From Bacillota bacterium (GTDB lineage Bacteria > Bacillota > Clostridia > Christensenellales > JAEXRW01), in NCBI GenBank assembly GCA_023454175.1, contig JAEXRW010000025.1:372001-436000 (forward strand): DNA of 64,000 nt. The letters run 5' to 3'. Positions 53,301 to 62,832 of this stretch are shown one piece after another. The notes beneath the pieces were generated by a model. That model was not told the DNA's origin and did no database searches. It was given only the letters and a program-made list of their open reading frames with translations. The position numbers were made by a program, and so were the translations under genes. How positions within the stretch are numbered: position 1 is the first letter of the stretch; each line of letters begins with the position of its first letter.

Positions 53301-55454
53301 CTCAATGGTTTTGTTGGGCTCGCTCTTGGGCATTAGGGCCAGTCCTGTGATGGTCACATTGTCACCAAATACAGCGATCAGGTCCTGTGTGGAGAAATTC
53401 CCGTTTGCAGTGAAGCCATCGCCATAAACAAGGGGTAATTCTGTAGTTAATCCGGGTTTCGCTGCAATGGGATTGCCATTGGAGTCCACGCCCTGGATTG
53501 TCAGGCCGTCCTGGTTGATGGGAAGGTACCATCCACCCTGCGGCGGAGTGCCTGCCATCCAGGAAGCATCGGGGTTCAGTCCGTATTCACCCGGGAATAC
53601 CTTGATAGTGTCGTTGTCATGTGCTGCTTTGACTGCCGACTGAAGATTGGCAAAAGCATTGAGCCCTACTACTGCCCAATTGCCGTCGGGCAGTTCCACA
53701 TATGCCCCGTCCGTGGTATAGGCCGGGTTCACGCTGATATAATCCGGCATTACCAGATGGGTCATGGCTTCTTCCTTGTACCACGGATACGCATTTACCT
53801 TGGTATAAGTCGTCCCGCTGATGATAGGGGCCTCCTCGGCAGGCTTGGTGGCAGTACCACCGAAAACCACTGGTATCTGGTCCGGATAACCTGGCTCTAT
53901 CATTTCGGTAGCGCTTCTTGTGATATTCGTTGTGCCAAACCAGTTCTTGGACAGGTCCAGCATTTGCATGCTGTTTGTCCACCTGCATTTGACCTCGCCA
54001 TACCAGTTGCCGCTTATATTATTTTTATCAAATGTCACAGGGGCGTTTGTGGCCAGATCGCCTGCTCCGTCAAAGTTGAAAAGGATGCCCATTGTGAAGT
54101 TGTCTGTTATGGTGTTGCCTGTGAAAACCGTCCCATTGATCCGGTTGCAGAACTGCACGCCGGTCCGGTTATTGATTATCTCATTATCGAGTACCCTGTT
54201 ACCAGAACGGTTGTTAATGTACACACCGTTCCGGTTGCCGTACACTTTGCAGTTTTGCATTGTGTTGTTATTTCCATTGAACACCACGCCTTGGCTGTTT
54301 ATTCCGGTATTGTTCCAGTCAGTTGGATTGTTGCCGGCCCGTGTAATGGTAAATCCATCCACTGTCGCGCCGCTGGTTGCGATTTCCAGCGTGTTTACCG
54401 ATCCGCCGATTGGCCCTTCAATATAGGACTGGTTCATCCCCGCACCTTTGAGTGTGATGGGCTTGTTTACCACCACGTCCTCCTTGTAGGTGCCTGCAGC
54501 CACTCGGATTTCGTCGCCGGTTGAAGCCGCGTTGATGGCAGCGGTGATTGTCCTGAATGCATTGTACCCCACTTGCACCCAGGTGCCGTCATCCAGCTCG
54601 ACCAGCTGCCCGTCTGTCCAGGAACTGTTCACGGGGATATAATCCGGTGACAGGTCCTCAACGGAGAAGTCATCCCAATAGACGCTGTAGTTTTTGCTCC
54701 CGTCTGTCCATACTGTATTATCCAGCATTTCCCCTGCATTGCCGAAATTGAACGCTTGCAGGATCACGGCCGAAGGATAGGAGTCGGCGCTGATGGAATA
54801 GCCGCCGATATCATGCCCATCTATAAAATAGCGGAATTCATGTTTGCCGCCCACGATGGAGAGCGTATGCCATCCTGCTGTTACAGGCAGCGTCGAATCC
54901 GTCCATCCGGCGTCTGTTTCAGACCTTTCATACCAATAACGCCAAATCGTCGAAACGTTTAGAGCGTTTGGATTTCTTGCATCATCCGGATCGAACCGCC
55001 TCATCCCGATGATAGGATAACTGGTTACTTGATTGCTTGTGTTATCGCTGGTAACGATCCATAGATCTGTTCTGCGAAGCTTATTGCCTGAAAGCATGTC
55101 ATCGCTGATATAAAGCTTTGCCGAAGCTTTCCAGGGATACACGTTCTTGATATTCAAGGCTTTCTGTCTGCCCTGTGTATCATAAAACACCCCGTTATAG
55201 GCTCCCGGCCGTTGGGCGACTGCATTGTTGGGCCCAATACTTATTTGGAGCCTGTCCCCCCCATCAAAAGAGGACGACACAAACGCGTCTGGCTCATAGC
55301 GGTCTGTTGTCCAGCTTGAACTGATGGTATTGAAATTGTCGCTTGCCGGTCCGCTGCCCTCCGCTGCCGCCGTCACAGGCGAGAATGCCGGCATAGTCGC
55401 AACCAACGCAACTACTACCGTCAGGGTCGTAAGAATCCTGAAAAATCTCCTCAT
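47343..55454 (-). CDS. Giant secreted beta-helix and cadherin-like repeat protein
   Basis: 2703 residues. Residues 1-31 are a signal peptide ending 'TAAA'. About 35-265 look like a jelly-roll (concanavalin-like) domain ending 'YWDDFSVEDL'. Four parallel beta-helix (pectin-lyase-like) blocks lie at about 280-560, 600-930, 960-1320 and 1330-1660. Each opens with a 'NAFxxIxxAV/I' and 'AAGTY' or 'FPGEY' motif. Two repeats of about 130 residues follow ('LYAISGKATNMT', 'LYAISGQATNMT'). C-terminal are five cadherin-like beta-sandwich units ('NANLGDLKASTG', 'SNAYLNGVSATRG', 'SNASLKDLDTTRG') with one Cna-B/SpaA-like insert. No LPxTG, SLH or other anchor is visible. AGAGGTAAGAACAA precedes the ATG. Probable polysaccharide- or surface-binding role. 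Confidence 0.88.
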   Translation of the reverse strand: MRRFFRILTTLTVVVALVATMPAFSPVTAAAEGSGPASDNFNTISSSWTTDRYEPDAFVSSSFDGGDRLQISIGPNNAVAQRPGAYNGVFYDTQGRQKALNIKNVYPWKASAKLYISDDMLSGNKLRRTDLWIVTSDNTSNQVTSYPIIGMRRFDPDDARNPNALNVSTIWRYWYERSETDAGWTDSTLPVTAGWHTLSIVGGKHEFRYFIDGHDIGGYSISADSYPSAVILQAFNFGNAGEMLDNTVWTDGSKNYSVYWDDFSVEDLSPDYIPVNSSWTDGQLVELDDGTWVQVGYNAFRTITAAINAASTGDEIRVAAGTYKEDVVVNKPITLKGAGMNQSYIEGPIGGSVNTLEIATSGATVDGFTITRAGNNPTDWNNTGINSQGVVFNGNNNTMQNCKVYGNRNGVYINNRSGNRVLDNEIINNRTGVQFCNRINGTVFTGNTITDNFTMGILFNFDGAGDLATNAPVTFDKNNISGNWYGEVKCRWTNSMQMLDLSKNWFGTTNITRSATEMIEPGYPDQIPVVFGGTATKPAEEAPIISGTTYTKVNAYPWYKEEAMTHLVMPDYISVNPAYTTDGAYVELPDGNWAVVGLNAFANLQSAVKAAHDNDTIKVFPGEYGLNPDASWMAGTPPQGGWYLPINQDGLTIQGVDSNGNPIAAKPGLTTELPLVYGDGFTANGNFSTQDLIAVFGDNVTITGLALMPKSEPNKTIELLGANPTVKYCRFTPTDKVDVSSVDGCDYRNYGGSLYINGGLITTDSNILIEDNYFFKSNITFDSADFGGLATIRGNTFNTPMYYVYGGETSTYSMIGTTSWETPKETDLCSVLVKDNEFLNLPDGYARVISNRMNGTFTLQSNMIAGNDENRVTYDMTAYGCTGGSIYLDTIIDETAGNSLVELHKRIGAPERFANKTVDDNWNGKASGSIVMLDGKYGIMGTDAFAAIADAVAAAAPGETISIAAGTYTTAAKISLTKPLTIVGDGDMTILTCTTSSFFEIASADVTIKELKFLDCINPAWEANGKVNQDHMISTIRVSTAGIATNLTIDNCTFMNGQMAINIFAAAGSPNADNGTNIRILNSRFVNYSAKGFYTEKMNGSVIRNCTFTNVGTDSGYNFGAAIDINLKYGTYEGITIEGNTFTGCGTSSLNGTAICVKERGTGNDPSYAANPAHLSDIMIQNNLFNGNNRDVFFGEPGKNNVGPTGTVFGHNTLTSKVANNTQTQQDASLNYWGAALPDFAVRITGNVKVFPFYMDSDMTQLSQMDEQIWVDDSYAAANGNYITLPNGKQALMGTNAFTKIQDAVKAVAAGQTIKVLPGNYPVTYNAYNGGNWYLYVDKDNVTIMGVDATGVPITGRPAKTTELPVIYGNDYTGNGAWGTQSMMIVTGDSFTLQGVEVMPKLSLNKAIEISGDDSTIKYCRLSGNSINPAAKNDGGWDLSQDFGALYFNTDAVTKYTVDHNYLLNGCIAISNGTGLNGSDSGRRITNNVFDTLAMDIENANPLYKYTYFAIGFRGSDACGWREKDVGGAVIQGNSFINSNPYGTLDNVLGGTYIISTGKRDGGTSHMLELDWSTIIANNTFDNGRGGSVAYVKGDTSLIKTQYQEYGYWINVSSLAPTISAAAARAEIGDTVVLDTGKATFETSKSNMDAVLGASGMDVYFEKGAVSPASATKLDAFVQNSPLYNSTAASFALDGALVDYDGSEGTITATTEDLKVSLRLSTAEAAQVGDFTRAALVYYDAASDSFKKLPCTYDAAEKTLTFDTKYLTTYAVVKYTQDRSFKLEPMNVNSVAAAADTGIGVPSTQSGALSYSLKTGTLYAISGKATNMTDGALTAARETTITVTSVAAPTGENFKVFHWAERGLNGSSAGLWIPLPLTWVHTSGNQYVATLQPNALNYGDPIGAGAMTDGPFAFKISNAAVISIDSIVKSGDTILSNEMVQTITVNPEQNSSFRLESADVNATAADVSVESLGKAEARPAGTSYTLQTGKLYAISGQATNMTTGPLGGLRYSSITVTSTVAPESSNFKAFHWADKGRDGHSAGLWIPVTLTWERTGGLYEYKATLAPNALNYGEVLVPGQVTDGPFAFTIDNPGTVTVRSIIKDASGNTLSSELVQNITVNADANANLATLSASAGALVPGFDANTTRYKVTLDKDTGSTTLSATTQSRFASLFANGARQNTSTVTLLPGQSTWVWFLVIPQDATAPAKVYSIEVERAKDDNANLGDLKASTGTFNIPFSAAATSYNMALTRETTGVTITAQAASEYASVAIDGTNATSKQFTLSYGESKAVTVRVTAQNGSTKDYTVNITRANFGSLKLSTIDSLSRLPFGGVGLNLYSDQGLKQLVGSGVTDASGVATFGGLLTADYWVKVTSVPTGYYLSRDIIIKVSAVEDKTTSTTLELDTANMVKGYQSWQLRDIQTKAGTLSPKFDPDILKNYTLTLDENTRQTVITPVLADSTSKLYINGSRVKSKTVTLKYPGSTYRVSIRVLPKTGKSHTYYMTVVRSKSSNAYLNGVSATRGKFSPAFNKDTLEYTLNLTNTQSSTYITPKLAGYRASYKMYLDGKRTYSRTVSVSAGKTRKLEIKVTAQNGATKTYTIHIVRAISSNASLKDLDTTRGILDPDFNKDTLEYTLALTSAQSYVNLYPRLADSTAKYIITSDGARSSRAISIGRGQTKKVEITVTAQDGTTKKTYRITITRAA

Positions 55455-56239
55455 TTGTTCTTACCTCTTTCATACAAAGTTTTTATTTCAAGCATCCACG
55501 CCAAAGATGCTTATTCCCTGCAGACAGTTTTGAGCAAAGACAAATAAATGGCCATAGGTACCCCATTGCTGAAGTTCCTGGCCGGTTGCGTTACTGGCTC
55601 CGATACGTTATAAAACGCCCGAAATCAATGCGTATCATCATCGCTTCCAAGAAATATTTCAGTATAACCGATGGATATTTGTATTGCTATTAAAGAGGAC
55701 TTGTGATAACTGAAGTGATTGTTTTGATGGGAGCTGCTACTGTATCACGTTTGCCCGCTATAATTCTATAAAATACTGAACTCTTTCGTTTTATGTCGTT
55801 CCATGTCGAGTTATCAAGTGAATTCCAATCATAATATACAAATAACACTGCATTTCGAAAAAAAGGGAGCCTGTTTACAATATACGACTCCATTCTCTCA
55901 TGATCATCTTATACTGCTCTCACAGAGCACTTATTGGTAATTTATATGGAATTCGGACATGCATTCTATTGAAACCTCCAAAATAAATAACGCTAGCGAT
56001 CAAAAAAAGCAAAAGAATAATACATTCACTGTATACGGATAAGCGATGCGCAGAATCCTGTATGCCGGAATAGCCTAACAACCATATGGTAGTCCAATGA
56101 CAGCCCTGCCTGCAGTACCCCGTGCTTATCAGGCTCCGTGCACTACTGCATGTACAGGTAAAATATTTCATCTTTCCTTTTGGGAGCTATTTCATTTCTG
56201 AGGCTCTTTACTTATTGTAACTTTTTCAATGTGCGGAAT
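55455..56239. other. 785-bp AT-rich intergenic region
   Basis: Two minus-strand frames of 67 and 83 codons (55690-55893, 55920-56171) lack convincing ribosome binding sites and any motif; the second has one hydrophobic stretch. I see no RNA gene. The region must hold the promoter of the giant surface protein and the end of the FIVAR protein's transcript. It may contain decayed coding sequence. Confidence 0.4.
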
Positions 56240-56259
56240 CTATATACGTTGCCATTTTG

Positions 56260-57080
56260 CATAGAGTGTGGTATTACCTGTAACAACGTCTATGGAAAAG
56301 TCCCATACATTTGTGCAGGACGTTTCTTTATACCATCCAATAAAGGTGTACCCAGACCTTGTTGGCTCAGCAGGTATGGAGATGGTTGTGTCGTATAATG
56401 CCGTTATGCTTTCCACCTCTGTCCCGCCTTTGGATTTGAATGTCACTGTATAAGAATTAATCAGCCACCTCGCATAAAGCGTGACATTACTGGTAACAGT
56501 GTCGGTGGCAAAGTCCCATGGAACGATCCAAGACTCCTTATACCATCCAGCGAATGTGTATCCCATCCTTTTTGGCGCCTTTGGCTCATTAATTGTTTTA
56601 TTGTACTTTACGATTTTACTCTCTATACTGGAACCGCCTTGTGAATCGAATGATACAGTGTAATTATTTATCGTCCATTCTGCATAGAGTGTGGTATTAC
56701 CTGTAACAACGTCTATGGCGAAATCCCATACATTTGTGCAGGACGTTTCTTTATACCACCCAATAAAGGTGTATCCTAACCTTGTCGGCTCAGCAGGTAT
56801 GGAGATGGTTGTGTCGTATAATGCCGTTATGCTTTCTACCTCTGTCCCGCCTTTGGATTTGAATGTCACTGTATAAGAATTGATCAGCCACTTCGCATAA
56901 AGCGTGACATTACTGGTAACAGTGTCGGTGGCAAAGTCCCATGGAACGATCCAAGGCTCCTTATACCATCCAGCGAATGTATATCCCATCCTTTTTGGCG
57001 CCTTTGGCTCATTAATTGTTTTATTGTACTTTACGGTTTTACTTTCTATACTGGAACCGCCTCGTGAATCGAATGATACT
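56260..57080. repeat. 423-bp tandem duplication inside the InlB-repeat region
   Basis: Matching points 56271 and 56694 are 423 bp (141 codons) apart, and the sequences are nearly identical over two InlB B-repeats each, an A-B-A-B arrangement. High nucleotide identity implies recent duplication or gene conversion. Confidence 0.8.
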
Positions 57081-57675
57081 GTCAGTCTAGCCTTTGTATT
57101 GATGTTCACAGCAACAATATTTACCTCTGTTGAACTGTTGGTCAACTCAACGATGACTGGGTTTGTGAGGTAATTGATATTGCCTATCTCATATCTGCTG
57201 AAGAAATATCCTTCAGCACCCAACTCCTGTACTGTATACTGTCCGGGTAATAAGTCTGTCAGAATGGCAGTATCCCCGTCATTTATGCTGATGGTTTTGT
57301 AATACGCCTCAGGTCCAGTCACATTAAAAGAGAATATGGTTGATGGGTCTGTTCCGTTTTCAATGTGTTTCGTTATTGTTAGGCTTCTCGTCTGTTGGAT
57401 AGGTTCATTGGAAATCAATAAGTGCTGTGCACCTCCAAATGTTATCTGGTTGACAGTACTGTCAATTCTATGATTGGAAGGTGCGGTTGATTCTTGCACA
57501 AAGTAGATTACCCCGCTCTCCAGATCGCTAACATAGGCTTTCCCGGACGAATCAGTTGGGTCAGAAAACACGGCCTCTGCAAATTCTGGGTTTTTTGATA
57601 TTTTAAATACCGCGCCAGACAGATCATATCCGCTAATACTGTCTACAACATGGATCTCCAAGTAGTTATCCGGCA

Positions 57676-58599
57676 CCTTCCCCGCTTCAAATACTGCCGT
57701 AGCAGCATTCAGGTCTGCCAGTGCCTGGGCCACCTCTTCTACGGTCTTGTATTCGTTATCCGCCACCAGATAGGCTGCATGGATGGCTGCATGGTAAATG
57801 TCTTTCGACCCTGCTGCATACTGTCCGGGCCAGGTACCTTCCACTGCATTATCATAGAGTACTTCCGCCGCTTCAACGGCTTCCCTCAATAAGAACCAGT
57901 TGGGATCCGCTACCTTTGCCCTCTGGAATGCATTCTGTGCTTCTGCCAGGTCCGCTGCCGCCTGGTCAACTTCCACCTGCGTACTGGTTTCATTTTCCGC
58001 CACTGCATTTGCCGCCTGTATGGACGACCAGAATACCACTTTGGAACCCGCTGCATACTGTCCGGGAAGCGTACCTTCCACCGCCCTGTCATGCAAGGTA
58101 GTTGCAAACTGAATGTCTTCTCGCAGTTCTGTTTTATCTGTCAGGCCTACCTTCCCCGCTTCAAATACTGCCGTAGCAGCATTCAGGTCTGCCAGTGCCT
58201 GGGCCACCTCTTCTACGGTCTTGTATTCGTTATCCGCCACCAAATAGGCTGCATGGATGGCTGCATGGTAAATGTCTTTCGACCCTGCTGCATACTGTCC
58301 GGGCCAGGTACCTTCCACTGCATTATCATAGAGTGCTTCCGCCGCTTCAACGGCTTCCCTCAATAAGAACCAGTTGGGATCCGCTACCTTTGCCCTCTGG
58401 AATGCATCCTGTCTTCTGCCAGGTCCGCTGCCGCCTGGTCAACTTCCGCCTGCGTACTGGTTTCATTTTCCACCACTGCATTTGCCGCCTGTATGGACGA
58501 CCAGAATACCGCTTTGGAACCCGCTGCATACTGTCCGGGAAGCGTACCTTCCACCGCCCTGTCATGCAAGGCAGTTGCAAACTGAATGTCTTCTCGCAA
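57676..58599. repeat. 474-bp tandem duplication of paired FIVAR-like modules
   Basis: Matching points 57676 and 58150 are 474 bp (158 codons) apart; beyond the frameshift the offset becomes 473, which locates the lost base at about 58412. The copies differ at only a few positions. Confidence 0.85.
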
Positions 58600-58791
58600 T
58601 TGTTCTCTGTTGTCTCCCCCTGCAGAAGCTGTTACAGCTGTAATGCCGAACAGGCTAATGACCAGGGTAAGGGTGATAAGGAGCGATATAGTTTTGCCAA
58701 TAATTCTGGATCCAGTAAGTGTTTTCATAAGTTTTCTCCTTTCAGCATGGTTATACAAATCCTATTACCTTAAATGGACTTATTAAGGGGT

Positions 58792-61700
58792 TTATAATCT
58801 ATTCACCACAATTTTATATACCTTTGTTGCCCCGGATTGAGCCTTTACAGTGATCTCCACCGTTGCAGTCTGGCCGTTGAGCAAAGTCACCTTACTTGTG
58901 CTTTTTGTGATTCCATTGATGGTCACTTTTGTCGATGTCTTAGCCAGGCTTGTAGCTGCTTTGGAACTGATCGTGATGGACTTCAGCGTTGCCGGCATAG
59001 TCACGGTATAATCGTTGGAATATGGGTTGAATGCCTGGCTGAGCGGGGCAAGACTTGAGTTGGTTTTCAAAGAAGATAGATCATTATTGGTTGATGCCGC
59101 ACGGTGGATATTTACCGTGTAGTAATTGTATTTCCCTGCCTGCGAACGCACCTTTATCGTTACCGTTTTACGTTGGTCATTCTTGAGAATGTAGGTTTTG
59201 CTCGGGTAGTAGACCTTTGCAAGTGCAGGCAGCTCCGCAGCTGCAGTGATGGTCGTCCTGTCTGTCCCTTCCGGCAGCTCCACAGTATAGCTGGGTGTGT
59301 ATTTTTTAAATGCCGGCGACAGGGGTGCGGCAGAAGAGGCCAGCGAATACAGGTAATTGTTTGTGGATTTTGCGCATGAGATGTTCAGGGTATACATCTT
59401 GCTGAGTTTACCGGATGTGACGGCGATTTTTACCGTTACGGTCTTCCCGTTTTTCACGGGTATTACTGCGCTGGGCTGTACGACTCCCTGTATCTTCAGG
59501 GTAGCCGAATCGTTCTCTTTTACAGGCGTTACCGTGACACTGCTGGTGTATTCATTCACTTTCACCGTATAAGTGTACTTCGTCTTGGAGAATACAATGG
59601 ATCCTGCAGACAGCTTGATCCCGGTCAGATAAGCGCTTACCGGCTGCCACTTGGCATACAGCATGGTATTGCCCGTCACCTTGTCTGTGGTGAAGTCCCA
59701 CACATGTATACATGCGGCTTCTTTGAACCACCCGCCGAATGTGTATCCTGCCCGGGATGGGGCGGCCGGCGGTGTGATGGTTGTATTATACTTTGCTGTC
59801 TTTCCTGCCACAGCGCTGCCGCTTTGCGAGTTGAAGCTCACGGTATAGCTGTTTATCGTCCAGTTTGCTGTATATGACCGTTGGCCGGTCGATCCTGCGG
59901 GCAAGGTCACGGTCATTGTATTCCTGGAAAGCCCGGTCCCCGTCCACCCAGCAAAGGTATAACCTGTCCTGGCCGGGTTGTGAAGGGTGAAAGAATCCTC
60001 GATGGTATAGCTTGCCGGGTTGGCTGTGCTTACCGCACCGCCGTCCAGGCTATAGCTGATGGGGTATACGTCCGCTGTCCAGTGCGCCGTGTATGCCCTC
60101 TCCCCGCTCGAACCTGTGGGAATTGTCACGCTCAATGTGTTTACAGATAGTCCGGTGCCCGTCCATCCGGCAAACGTATATCCGGTCCTGGTTGGGTTGT
60201 TCAGTGTTATACTCCCGCTCTCTACTGTATAGTTTGTGGGGTTTGGTATGGCTACTGTGCCATTGTTTAAGGAATAATTGATGTCATACGAATCGGGGAT
60301 CCAGTTTGCGTACAGTGTATGGTTGTCCCCGATGGAGACGATGGAAGTTGCAGTGATTTTGTCCCCACCGCCATGCGCCTGGGTATACCAGCCTTCCAAA
60401 GTATAATGTGTGCGTATAGGTACCGGCAGCTGCCCGTATGGATCGCCATAAACGACAGATTTGTCTGAGGGTGTCCCTGGGGCGCCTTGGGTATCAAACG
60501 AGACATCATATGCCATGCCCCTCCATTTGGCGTAAACAGTGATATCGTGTGTCAATGCATCTACAGAAAATATTGATTGATAGTTTTGATCATTGTACCA
60601 GCCGAGGAATTCATAGTTGGGCCGTGAAGGAGTTTCTATGGTCCACAACATATGTCCTTGATGGTCAACTTGATACCATGTTTTCTGGGGGGTGCTTCCA
60701 TCCATCAGGTCTTGCGTGATATAGCAGAAAGTGTTGATATAAGAATTTCGCGGCCATTTGTTGAGTGTGGCATTGAAGAGTGGGTAATACTGTATGTTGC
60801 AATACACAGTAATTCCGCCATCATATTGATATGGGTAAAAAAGCGAATCAGGTAAGGTAGGAGGTGGGCCTTCAAACCGTAACTCGCCGTGGAATCCTAG
60901 GTTGATGCAATAATTGAAAGCACCAGCGCCGATGCTCCTCACATTCTTCCCGATTTTGACCAACCCTACATTTGAATTGCTGAAAGCGCCTTCGCCGATG
61001 CTTGTCACACTGTCTGGGATGGTTATAGAGACAAAGCCGGTAAATGAGAAAGTGCCGTCTTCTATCCGGGTGATCCCGTTTCCCAATTTAACGCTTGTCA
61101 ATATTGTGCAATTGGAAAAAGCCATTTCGCCAATGCTTGTCACACTGTCGGGGATGTCCAGGGATCTAAGGCCGGCATACATGAATGCAGCCCTCCCGAT
61201 TTCTTCCAGGCGAGTTGGTAATGTTATTGCATACAGTTCTTGACAGCTCATGAAGGCATACTGTCCAATGCTTGTGACGCTTCCGGGGATGGTGATGCTG
61301 GATAGATGTGTGCAGTAGTTGAATGTGCCCGGTTCTATGCTTGTTATGCCGTCGGGTATGGTAATGCTCGTCAATGATGCGCAGCCGGAGAAAGCGCCGC
61401 CGGTTATCCGTGTCACGCTTTGCGGGATGGATATGCCATCCAGGGAAGAGCATTGGATAAACGCACTTTCACCGATCGTCGTTAATCCTTCGTGCAGGGT
61501 GACGTCTTCCAGCCCTGAGCACCTATAAAAGGCATACTTTCCGATAGTCTTCACGCTTCCGGGTATATCGATGCTTTCCATCCCGGTACAGTTTTGAAAC
61601 GCATTCTCACCGATAGCGGTTACTGTCTTTCCGTTGATTGTTTCCGGTACTGTTACTTCGCCGGCAGTATTCGTACAGCCTGTGATTAAGAGGGTATGGT

Positions 61701-62832
61701 CAGGCAGCAGCTGCCATTGCCAGATATCCCATTTTGCATATAATGTGATATTACCCGATACGACGTCACTTTCAAACGCCCATTCGTTCGTGCATGCCGC
61801 TTCCCTGTACCAGCCCATGAATGAATAACCCGATTTCGTCGGTGGTGCTGGTGCAGTGAAGGTCGAATTATTCGGTACGGCTATGCCGTTTACACGGCTT
61901 CCGCCTTGGGAATTAAAGCTCACCAGGAATCTGTCTGCATTCAGCGTCCAATTTGCCCAAAGCGTCATATCGGTTGTCACGTTATGGGAGAAATCCCACG
62001 GTGTTTGCATGTTTTCATCCGTGTACCATCCGCCGAATGTGAAACCTGTACGGCTTGGTTCCTCAGGCTCTGTGATACTGCCGCCGATCGTGTAGACATC
62101 GTCTATCTCTGTACCGCCCGAAGTATCGAATTTCACGGTATAGATATTATGGAAATTGATGTTGTTGGCATTGGCATAGTCTTCAGTAACAGATCCGTCA
62201 AAACTATACAATCCGTCATCCATCAGTGCATTTTCAAATATTAAGTCGCCGAATTCAGCCGAAGTTGCATATATGATGGCTCGATGCAGGCCGGAACAGC
62301 CTGCAAAGGCTCGTGACCCGATATGGCAATATTGCATGGCTGGTATTGTGACGCTGTGGATGCTCGTGCAATTATGGAATGCGTTACTGCCTATAAAACC
62401 GATATTTTTGGATAGAGTGATGCTTTCCAGGTTGCTGCAATTTTCAAATGCATTATTGTCAATACCACCTACAGAGGTTGCATATACATTCGCCAGCTGT
62501 GTACATCCTGAAAAAGCATTTGCCCAGACAAAATCCACTGTATCTGGCAGCGTGATGCCCGTAAGATTGGTACAGTTAATAAATGCATTTTCACCTATCC
62601 CGCGAACGCTTTTACCCTCAAGCTCTGCTGGGATGGTAAGTTCGCCTGCCGGAGCTGTGCATCCGGTTACTAGGCATGTATTATTCTCAATCTCTTGCCA
62701 TTGCCATATGCCCGTAGTACCTGTATCGCCCTCATTGGCCATTGCAGATACCGGCACCGCGGTGAAAGCCATTGTAAATGAAAGCACAGCTGAGAACAAA
62801 AGCGTCAACGGTTTCTTCATCTTCTGCATCAT
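58792..62832 (-). CDS. Secreted BspA-type leucine-rich repeat, InlB-repeat and cadherin-like protein
   Basis: 1346 residues. Signal peptide 1-31 ends 'VSAMA'. Two LRR_5 (BspA-like) blocks lie at about 40-225 and 375-690, with units of the kind 'IGENAFINCTNLTGITLP' and 'SIGEGAFSNSNV'. About six InlB B-repeats surround them at about 230-370 and 730-1010 ('GFTFGGWYTDE', 'GYSFMGWYREA', 'GYTFAGWTGTGLS', 'GYTFGGWFKEA'). The C-terminus has three cadherin-like beta-sandwich units ('AYLTGIKLSAG', 'NNYLYSLASS', 'NNDLSSLKTN'). No LPxTG or SLH anchor. Family members mediate binding to host or matrix proteins. GGGGAAG precedes the ATG; it ends 63 bp upstream of the FIVAR protein start on the same strand. 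Confidence 0.92.
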   Translation of the reverse strand: MMQKMKKPLTLLFSAVLSFTMAFTAVPVSAMANEGDTGTTGIWQWQEIENNTCLVTGCTAPAGELTIPAELEGKSVRGIGENAFINCTNLTGITLPDTVDFVWANAFSGCTQLANVYATSVGGIDNNAFENCSNLESITLSKNIGFIGSNAFHNCTSIHSVTIPAMQYCHIGSRAFAGCSGLHRAIIYATSAEFGDLIFENALMDDGLYSFDGSVTEDYANANNINFHNIYTVKFDTSGGTEIDDVYTIGGSITEPEEPSRTGFTFGGWYTDENMQTPWDFSHNVTTDMTLWANWTLNADRFLVSFNSQGGSRVNGIAVPNNSTFTAPAPPTKSGYSFMGWYREAACTNEWAFESDVVSGNITLYAKWDIWQWQLLPDHTLLITGCTNTAGEVTVPETINGKTVTAIGENAFQNCTGMESIDIPGSVKTIGKYAFYRCSGLEDVTLHEGLTTIGESAFIQCSSLDGISIPQSVTRITGGAFSGCASLTSITIPDGITSIEPGTFNYCTHLSSITIPGSVTSIGQYAFMSCQELYAITLPTRLEEIGRAAFMYAGLRSLDIPDSVTSIGEMAFSNCTILTSVKLGNGITRIEDGTFSFTGFVSITIPDSVTSIGEGAFSNSNVGLVKIGKNVRSIGAGAFNYCINLGFHGELRFEGPPPTLPDSLFYPYQYDGGITVYCNIQYYPLFNATLNKWPRNSYINTFCYITQDLMDGSTPQKTWYQVDHQGHMLWTIETPSRPNYEFLGWYNDQNYQSIFSVDALTHDITVYAKWRGMAYDVSFDTQGAPGTPSDKSVVYGDPYGQLPVPIRTHYTLEGWYTQAHGGGDKITATSIVSIGDNHTLYANWIPDSYDINYSLNNGTVAIPNPTNYTVESGSITLNNPTRTGYTFAGWTGTGLSVNTLSVTIPTGSSGERAYTAHWTADVYPISYSLDGGAVSTANPASYTIEDSFTLHNPARTGYTFAGWTGTGLSRNTMTVTLPAGSTGQRSYTANWTINSYTVSFNSQSGSAVAGKTAKYNTTITPPAAPSRAGYTFGGWFKEAACIHVWDFTTDKVTGNTMLYAKWQPVSAYLTGIKLSAGSIVFSKTKYTYTVKVNEYTSSVTVTPVKENDSATLKIQGVVQPSAVIPVKNGKTVTVKIAVTSGKLSKMYTLNISCAKSTNNYLYSLASSAAPLSPAFKKYTPSYTVELPEGTDRTTITAAAELPALAKVYYPSKTYILKNDQRKTVTIKVRSQAGKYNYYTVNIHRAASTNNDLSSLKTNSSLAPLSQAFNPYSNDYTVTMPATLKSITISSKAATSLAKTSTKVTINGITKSTSKVTLLNGQTATVEITVKAQSGATKVYKIVVNRL

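Larger units (their letters stand above)
56240..58728 (-). pseudogene. FIVAR/Cna-B/InlB-repeat surface protein, frameshifted by one base
   Basis: Start ATG at 58728 (after GAAAGGAGAAAACTT) gives a signal peptide and the first FIVAR-like helical module ('LREDIQFATALHDRAVEGT'), but reading stops soon after 58412. There 'CTGTCTTCTG' replaces the 'CTGTGCTTCTG' of the duplicate copy: one G (C on the coding strand) is missing. In the restored frame, down to 56240, come three more FIVAR-like modules, a Cna-B/SpaA domain ('YLEIHVVDSISGYDLSGAVF'), a second prealbumin-like domain ('LLPGQYTVQELG') and four InlB B-repeats ('GYTFAGWYKE', 'GYTFIGWYKE'). The last ends 'LYAKWQRI' with no sorting signal. Either a recent pseudogene or a reversible off-state. 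Confidence 0.88.

Noticed and set aside
58400..58420. Programmed ribosomal frameshift in the FIVAR protein
   Set aside because: No slippery heptamer or downstream structure is seen, and the duplicate copy carries the missing base, so a simple deletion explains it.
56260..58600. CRISPR-like or mobile-element repeats
   Set aside because: The repeats are long, in frame and code for protein modules; there are no short spaced repeats, terminal inverted repeats or transposase genes.
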